From positions 62,001 to 126,000 of the forward strand of contig NZ_JAMJWD020000002.1 in NCBI RefSeq assembly GCF_023554255.2: a stretch of DNA of 64,000 bases, given 5' to 3'. Below the pieces are notes generated by a model. That model searched no databases, had not been told where the DNA came from, and worked only from the letters and a program-made list of their open reading frames with translations. Shown here one piece after another: positions 59,249 to 64,000 of the stretch. The first letter of the stretch is position 1. Every line of letters begins with the position of its first letter. Origin of the DNA: Phyllobacterium sp. 21LDTY02-6. Lineage in GTDB: Bacteria > Pseudomonadota > Alphaproteobacteria > Rhizobiales > Rhizobiaceae. The translations under genes and the position numbers were made by a program.

Positions 59249-60508
59249 TCAATCCTTCAGCGCCTCGACCACCGCGTCGAAGAACGCGTTCGGGTCTATC
59301 GGCTCCTTGCCGACAGGCTTCGGCTGGGCGCCGAAGGTGACGATGACGACGTTTTCGACCGGGTCTATATAGATATTCTGGCCATGGATGCCGATGGCGG
59401 AAAACGAGCCATGCTTGATCGAAGGCTCGGTCCAGGCCGTCCACCACATATAGCCATAGTCGAGCTTGGCCCCGCCCTTCAATGTCTTCGGGGTGGTTGC
59501 TTCCTTCACCCAGCCATCCGGCAGGATCGATTTCCCGTCGATCACGCCATTGCCGAGGAAGAACAGCCCGAACCGCCCGTAATCGCGCAGCGTCGCGCTG
59601 ATGCCGCTGCCGCCGATCTCGACGCCATCGGGCGAATCCAGCCACCAGTTCGCATCGCTTTCCATGCCGAAGGGCTGCCAGATCTTCTCCGACAGATAGT
59701 CGGCCAGCGGCTTCTTCACCGCGCCATGCACGATCTCGCCAAGGATCTGGGTCTCGCCGGTACTATAGGTATTGACCGTACCGGGCTCGGCGGCGCGCGG
59801 CAGCTTTCCCATCAACTCCACTGCCGAACCGGGCTTCTGCGATATCTGCGCCCGCAGAAGCGCGCGGCGATCCGATTGCGGATCGGTATAGGTCTCGTTC
59901 CATTTGACCCCGGACGACATCATCAGCACGTCCCTGACACTGACGCCGTCATAGGCGCTGCCCTTCAGCTCCGGCACGTAATCGACCACCTGCGCATCCA
60001 GGCCCTTGATCAGCCCTTCCTTGATGGCGATGCCGGCCAAGGTGGAACTGATCGACTTCGCCACCGACATCGACATCCAGCGCGTCTTTTCGCTATTGCC
60101 GCGCTGGTAGGTTTCATAGGCGATCTTGCCATTCTTCAGCACCAGCATCGCGGTGATATTGTCGAGCGCCACAAAGTCATAGAGGTCGTAATCCTTGCCC
60201 TCATATTTGAAGCGGACATCGCCGAGCTGCTTGTCGGCTTGCGGCAAGGGGTGAGGCTTCGTGCCCGCCTTGATCATGCGGGTGGGAAAGAGCCTGTCTA
60301 TGTTGCGGTAGGTGCTGACGGCAAGATCAGGCAGCATCGCCCCGTCATAGATCTGCTCGACCGTGCCGATCTTCTCCCCCGCATGCGGATAGTCCTGTGC
60401 AGCCGCGGGCAGCGCCATCGCGGCAAATGCCGACCCCACCAGCGCCGCCTTCCTCAAGCGGTTCCAGCCGCGGCTGCTGCGGCCTGTTGCAACACTCGTT
60501 CCTGACAT
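59249..60508 (-). CDS. Secreted serine hydrolase, beta-lactamase/6-aminohexanoate-hydrolase type
   Basis: A 419-residue periplasmic enzyme. After a Sec signal peptide (cleavage near residue 37-38, ALPAAAQD) comes a class C beta-lactamase-like domain with the nucleophile SVAK (Ser148, Lys151). A tyrosine motif YSTGE follows later, where YxN is expected in true beta-lactamases, and a C-terminal HGSFSAIGIHGQ region ends the fold. The arrangement matches NylB-type 6-aminohexanoate-dimer hydrolases and related esterases. The start at 60508 is supported by AGAGGAGAGG; the frame is open further up to 60733 but without a ribosome binding site. It stands alone beside the tRNA gene. Confidence 0.82.
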   Translation of the reverse strand: MSGTSVATGRSSRGWNRLRKAALVGSAFAAMALPAAAQDYPHAGEKIGTVEQIYDGAMLPDLAVSTYRNIDRLFPTRMIKAGTKPHPLPQADKQLGDVRFKYEGKDYDLYDFVALDNITAMLVLKNGKIAYETYQRGNSEKTRWMSMSVAKSISSTLAGIAIKEGLIKGLDAQVVDYVPELKGSAYDGVSVRDVLMMSSGVKWNETYTDPQSDRRALLRAQISQKPGSAVELMGKLPRAAEPGTVNTYSTGETQILGEIVHGAVKKPLADYLSEKIWQPFGMESDANWWLDSPDGVEIGGSGISATLRDYGRFGLFFLGNGVIDGKSILPDGWVKEATTPKTLKGGAKLDYGYMWWTAWTEPSIKHGSFSAIGIHGQNIYIDPVENVVIVTFGAQPKPVGKEPIDPNAFFDAVVEALKD

Positions 60509-60692
60509 GACACCTCTCCTCTGTGCTGGAACAAGTGTGTCTTTTTCAGTGCTTATGTTCAATGGCGTGTGTCGCTTCCCTCCATGCAAGCTGTGGATGA
60601 GTGACGACCGACGCCGACGCCCGGCACGCAACGGGAATTGCCCTGCCTGCCCGCGACGGCTGCGGGTTTCATGCGTTAAGCGAAATTCGCCA

Positions 60693-60720
60693 TTGATGCG
60701 GAACGCAGCATCGGCTAGAA
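60693..60720 (+). promoter_or_regulatory. Promoter of tRNA-Arg
   Basis: TTGATG, a 16-base spacer and CTAGAA, 32 bases before the tRNA. This fits the TTGAC-N16/17-CTA pattern of rhizobial tRNA and rRNA promoters. Confidence 0.5.
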
Positions 60721-60752
60721 CCGCTTCGCGCATGCGAGCTTTCGCGGCCCAT

Positions 60753-60829
60753 GCACCCGTAGCTCAGCTGGATAGAGTGCTGCCCTCCGAAGGCAGAGGT
60801 CACAGGTTCGAATCCTGTCGGGTGCGCCA
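60753..60829 (+). tRNA. tRNA-Arg (anticodon CCG)
   Basis: A 77-base tRNA with acceptor arms GCACCCG / CGGGTGC, D loop AGCTCAGCTGGATAGAG, an anticodon loop CTCCGAA giving anticodon CCG, and T loop TTCGAAT. The CCA end is encoded. It reads CGG codons. The fhu locus begins 110 bases downstream; tRNA 3' ends are common integration sites, but no integrase is visible. Confidence 0.96.
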
Positions 60830-60939
60830 AATATTCCTCGATATGGCTATTTGAGAACTGCTGATCAGCGTGGTGGCCGCAGCGTCGGCATCGACGTGGA
60901 TGATTTCCTAATACTGATAGCCCGATCCCCCCAACTTGT

Positions 60940-62952
60940 TCAACGGCCTCTGCACCACATCAGGATCAGCAGAATCGGCCCGCCGAGAAAGGTGGCGAAT
61001 AGCCCCGCAGGTATGTCGAAGGGAAATATCAACGTGCGGCCCAACCAATCTGCAACGGTCATAATGAGCGCGCCCGTGACGGCTGCCGCCAATAGCTGCG
61101 GAAGCGGTCGCCCGATACCGCTAAGTTTAACCAAATGCGGACCAAGCAGCCCCACGAAACTCAAAGGTCCCACGACAAGGGTGCCGGCGGCCGTCAATAA
61201 GGCGGCTACAAGAACGATAGCCAAACGACTTCGGCCCAAGCTCAATCCGACGGCTCGCCTGACCGCATCGCCGAGTGGCAAAAGCTCAAGCCAGCGCGAC
61301 ATCGATGCTGCCATGGCCAATAGAACAATACAGGAAACGAAGGCGGCTTTGGCTTGTTGCTCACCGACATAATAGGTTGATCCAGCCATCCAGCCGAGCA
61401 GCATTTGCATTCGAGGATCACCGCTCGCAATCAGCAAAGTGACCAAGGCGGACAGTGCGGTTCCAATCCCTATTCCTGTCAGCAACAGTCGATTTGGAGA
61501 AAAATTATGACGCCTGGCCAGTATCAATGCCACGAGTAAGGCGAGAAAGGCGCCCACATCAGCGCCGATCATGAGACTTGTCAAATCGACGGTCGACGTT
61601 GCGAAAATGACCACGATGACACCGAAGCAAGCGCCAGATGAAATCCCAAGAAATTCCGGCGAAGCCATGGAGTTTCCCGTGAGTCGCTGCATCAATATCC
61701 CCGCAATCGCCAGCATGGCCCCTGCAGAACACGATGCCAATACGCGCGGAAAACGAAACGGATAGAGCTGAACCAGTTCGGACGACGTACTGAGATGCAG
61801 GCCTTGTGGTCCTTGCCCCAAATGCAGGCTCAACCAGACGACAGTGGCAAGCAGAATGCTCATAACTGTTATCCAGACAGATGGGCGAGTCATGCGCCGG
61901 GGTGTGACTAGCCGTTGCGGCAACGGCTCGGCAGAGCGAGATCTCGCAATCAGCCACACCAGCAATGGTGCACCAAGAAATGCAACGGCAACGCCCGTAG
62001 GTATTTCCATTCCATCCTGAGCAAGCGCCTGCACACCTTGATCCGCAAACCAGAGGAGCAAGGCGCCTATCATCGGCGATACAAATATCTCGTCGCTAAA
62101 TCGCCTTGCGCCCGAGAGGTGGGCGAGCGTCGGAGCTGCCATGCCTATGAACCCAATCACACCTACCGCACTCACGACAATGGCAGAAATACCAGTTGCT
62201 ATGGCAAGGGCGGACAGGCGACCGAGGAATACGTTCATGCCAAGGTTTGTCGCGCAGTCATCGTTGAGCGTAAGCAAACCAAACGGCCTTGCGAAGAGGA
62301 TGGCAAGAACCGACGCGACCACAATTCGAGGCAAAAGATAGAACGCGCCAGACCAGTCATTCTGAATCAGAGAGCCACTGCCCCAAATGAAATACGAACG
62401 GATCGCTTCCTGATCCAGCAGATAGAAAAGGGTGCCCAGCGCCCCAAAATACAAGCAGACAAAAAGGCCGGCCAGGGTCAGCCTGTCCGGTGACAATGCT
62501 TTGTCCCAGGCCACGGCGAATACGATCAGCAAAGCGACCATTGAACCGCAGAAGGCCACCATTTCCCGGCTGAATTCCAGCACTCCCGGAGCCCATAGAG
62601 CAGCAATTACCAGCGCCAGTTGCGCGCCGGCAGATACGCCAAGCGTTGTCGGCTCAGCTATCCGATTGCGTAGGACATGCTGGAAAATGGAACCCGCCAG
62701 ACCCAGTGCCCAGCCGCAGAGGGCTGCAACAACGAGGCGGGGGATGAAACCGTGGTGGATGATGATCTGGTTTATGTCACTGCCGTCAGGCGAAAGGATC
62801 GCAGCCGTCCATCGCCCACCCGGCATGATTCTCTCTGCGTTGCCGATAGTCAGCATCAGTGCGAACACCCCCAACAAGAACAGGGCGCCTCTACCGGTCA
62901 ACTTTGAATAGATAAGCCTTGGGCGGGCGGTCGGTATTCGATCGACGATCAT
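60940..62952 (-). CDS. fhuB: Ferric hydroxamate ABC transporter permease (FhuB-type double permease)
   Basis: The 670-residue protein is a tandem FecCD-type permease. The first half runs to about residue 330 and the second restarts near [16 protein letters not shown], with each half holding about ten helices. Each half carries the FhuB cytoplasmic motif ([18 protein letters not shown] in the first; [15 protein letters not shown] in the second) that contacts the FhuC ATPase. Length matches E. coli FhuB (660). The ATG at 62952 overlaps the fhuD stop by 4 bases (ATGA). The fhuC ATPase is not downstream, where only the tRNA lies, so it must be upstream of the receptor or elsewhere. Base composition is visibly poorer in GC than the region before 60700. 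Confidence 0.93.
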   Translation of the reverse strand: MIVDRIPTARPRLIYSKLTGRGALFLLGVFALMLTIGNAERIMPGGRWTAAILSPDGSDINQIIIHHGFIPRLVVAALCGWALGLAGSIFQHVLRNRIAEPTTLGVSAGAQLALVIAALWAPGVLEFSREMVAFCGSMVALLIVFAVAWDKALSPDRLTLAGLFVCLYFGALGTLFYLLDQEAIRSYFIWGSGSLIQNDWSGAFYLLPRIVVASVLAILFARPFGLLTLNDDCATNLGMNVFLGRLSALAIATGISAIVVSAVGVIGFIGMAAPTLAHLSGARRFSDEIFVSPMIGALLLWFADQGVQALAQDGMEIPTGVAVAFLGAPLLVWLIARSRSAEPLPQRLVTPRRMTRPSVWITVMSILLATVVWLSLHLGQGPQGLHLSTSSELVQLYPFRFPRVLASCSAGAMLAIAGILMQRLTGNSMASPEFLGISSGACFGVIVVIFATSTVDLTSLMIGADVGAFLALLVALILARRHNFSPNRLLLTGIGIGTALSALVTLLIASGDPRMQMLLGWMAGSTYYVGEQQAKAAFVSCIVLLAMAASMSRWLELLPLGDAVRRAVGLSLGRSRLAIVLVAALLTAAGTLVVGPLSFVGLLGPHLVKLSGIGRPLPQLLAAAVTGALIMTVADWLGRTLIFPFDIPAGLFATFLGGPILLILMWCRGR

Positions 62953-63854
62953 GGAACACCGCCGCTGAGCAGGGCGGCGACGACACCATGAGCAAACTTT
63001 TCCGCGCTTGCTACCGCACCGAAGAACCACATGCCGGGCAACACGCTGATGCGATTGTGCCGGACAAACGGCAGGTTCCTCCATACCGCACTTTTCGCTT
63101 CCACCTGGATCAGGTCAGTATCGCTGAGCCCGAGATAGAGAAGATGTGCCTCGTTTGCGCTGGCCAGCCGGTCTATACCGACGATGGCATATCCCCATGG
63201 ATTGGTTTTCCCGGTCCACGCATTGATGACACCCATGCGATCCAACACGTCCTGAAATAGGCTGTTCCGGCCAAAGACCATCACATTGCGTTCGTCGATG
63301 AAGCGGGCGAGATAGACCGGCCTTGCATAGCCTCGCATCGCAGCGCGACCCCGAGCAATGGCTGCCTCCGCCAGGTTGATTGCTATTTCGGCGGCCTCGC
63401 TTCTGCCGAACAAAGCGCCCAAATGTCGAAGTTCAGATTGCGCCTTGACATAAGGTTGACCATTCGACGTATAGATCGCGGCTGAAATACAGGGCGCAAT
63501 GAGTGCAAGCGCGGGTATCGCACCCGCCTGACCTTCGTTCAAGAGGATGAGATCAGGCTTGACCTGTATGAGCATCTCGAGGTTGGGAGTCGAGCGTAGA
63601 CCGAGCTCGACCGTGCTGGCAGGAAGTTTCGGCAAACCAACCCATTGATGATAGCCATCGGTCTCGGTCAATGCCACCGTGTTCAAACCAAGTTGCAAAG
63701 CCATCTCCGCCAGGGTCCAGTCAAGAACGGCGATACGGTCAGGCTTTGGCGTGCCGGGCACCGCCTTGGCTGTGGCAATAGTACAGCCGAGTGGCAGGCC
63801 GGCCGACACATGGAGAAATCGCCGGCGATTCAAAACGGCAAGCCATGTTACCAT
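62949..63854 (-). CDS. fhuD: Ferric hydroxamate periplasmic binding protein (FhuD)
   Basis: The 301-residue protein starts with a twin-arginine type signal (NRRRFLHVSAGLPLG, RRR at 10-12) and is a helical-backbone (type III) siderophore-binding protein like FhuD. Recognisable segments are DRIAVLDWTLAEMALQLG at the start of the lobe and IQVKPDLILLNEGQAG. It delivers ferric hydroxamates to FhuB. The ATG at 63854 overlaps the stop of the TonB-dependent receptor by 7 bases, and its stop overlaps fhuB by 4, so receptor-fhuD-fhuB form one operon. Confidence 0.93.
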   Translation of the reverse strand: MVTWLAVLNRRRFLHVSAGLPLGCTIATAKAVPGTPKPDRIAVLDWTLAEMALQLGLNTVALTETDGYHQWVGLPKLPASTVELGLRSTPNLEMLIQVKPDLILLNEGQAGAIPALALIAPCISAAIYTSNGQPYVKAQSELRHLGALFGRSEAAEIAINLAEAAIARGRAAMRGYARPVYLARFIDERNVMVFGRNSLFQDVLDRMGVINAWTGKTNPWGYAIVGIDRLASANEAHLLYLGLSDTDLIQVEAKSAVWRNLPFVRHNRISVLPGMWFFGAVASAEKFAHGVVAALLSGGVP

Positions 63855-64000
63855 TTATAGGACATAGTACCCAGAACACTGCGACGCAGTCCGTAATAAC
63901 AAATCGTGTCGCCATTACACGATGCAACGTATTTCTTGTCGAAGAGATTGGTGGCATTAAGCGCAACGTTCCACCCCTTCAACTTGCTATTCGCAATACC
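63848..64000 (-). CDS. TonB-dependent siderophore receptor, C-terminal end only
   Basis: The last 50 codons of an outer-membrane receptor; the rest is beyond the window. The end contains NATNLFDKKYVASC, the C-terminal strand pattern and the terminal aromatic residue (YKW) that signals outer-membrane insertion. A pair of cysteines in VASCNGDTICYYG is typical of FhuA/FoxA-type hydroxamate receptors. It overlaps fhuD by 7 bases. From the context it takes up ferrichrome or ferrioxamine-like siderophores, but the substrate is inferred. Confidence 0.88.
   Translation of the reverse strand, partial: GIANSKLKGWNVALNATNLFDKKYVASCNGDTICYYGLRRSVLGTMSYKW

Noticed and set aside
58079-60505. An 808-codon open frame on the plus strand across the acyltransferase and the serine hydrolase genes
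   Set aside because: It runs out of frame with one convincing gene and antisense to another; the product is arginine-rich with no domain, as expected from high-GC shadow frames.
60830-60939. Integrase attachment site or integrase remnant between tRNA-Arg and fhuB
   Set aside because: No repeat of the tRNA 3' end and no integrase-like frame could be seen in the available sequence; the question stays open beyond the window.

Overview
The window is a densely coded, high-GC stretch of an alphaproteobacterial chromosome. Gene order and protein features point to Hyphomicrobiales (Rhizobiales), near the Brucellaceae, Phyllobacteriaceae or Rhizobiaceae. The blocks lnt / XRE regulator / metK / trmB, rimP-nusA-ylxR-infB-rbfA-truB-rpsO-pnp, and argB / engB / yidC / rnpA / rpmH are typical of that order. 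The genus cannot be settled from the sequence alone. No intergenic gap exceeds about 300 bases, and I see no transposase, integrase, prophage or CRISPR array.

Layout. 1-1802: the end of fabB and then fabI (type II fatty acid synthesis). 1839-13002: an RsmC-like rRNA methyltransferase, then the translation block on the minus strand (rimP, nusA, ylxR/L7Ae, infB, rbfA, truB, rpsO, pnp). 13250-16417: a 54-residue conserved-looking small ORF and a tricarboxylate transporter operon (tctCBA). 16626-27099: trmB, metK, a PhrR-like regulator, lnt, corC-like, ybeY, phoH, miaB, plsC, rimI and tsaB, all on the minus strand and often overlapping by 4 bases. 27150-32536: malate synthase G, a lone hydantoinase/oxoprolinase and a CDF cation transporter. 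32540-44305: rmuC, def-fmt-truA, a YIP1-like membrane protein, dapE, a ketopantoate-reductase-like protein, dapD, a LOG-family protein, DUF817, a HAD phosphatase, a GGDEF protein and argB. 44418-47605: engB, yidC, rnpA and rpmH, with a clear sigma70-type promoter. 47856-51721: an orphan sensor kinase, a cardiolipin synthase-like protein and an EEP phosphatase.

51788-64000 is more accessory. A FAD amine oxidase, a LysR regulator, HglS (2-oxoadipate dioxygenase/decarboxylase) and an antiquitin-type aldehyde dehydrogenase together look like the pipecolate/2-aminoadipate route of lysine catabolism. Next come a Tat-exported Fe/Mn superoxide dismutase, an acyltransferase-3 protein and a secreted serine hydrolase. 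A tRNA-Arg(CCG) is followed by a ferric hydroxamate uptake locus (fhuB, fhuD and the end of a TonB-dependent receptor) whose base composition looks less GC-rich than the rest.

Most of the window is housekeeping: translation, lysine/DAP and arginine biosynthesis, and envelope maturation. No clearly new system was found. The most rewarding parts are the lysine catabolic cluster, the Fhu locus beside the tRNA, the exported SOD with structured DNA in front of it, the tctC upstream repeats and the structured pnp leader.
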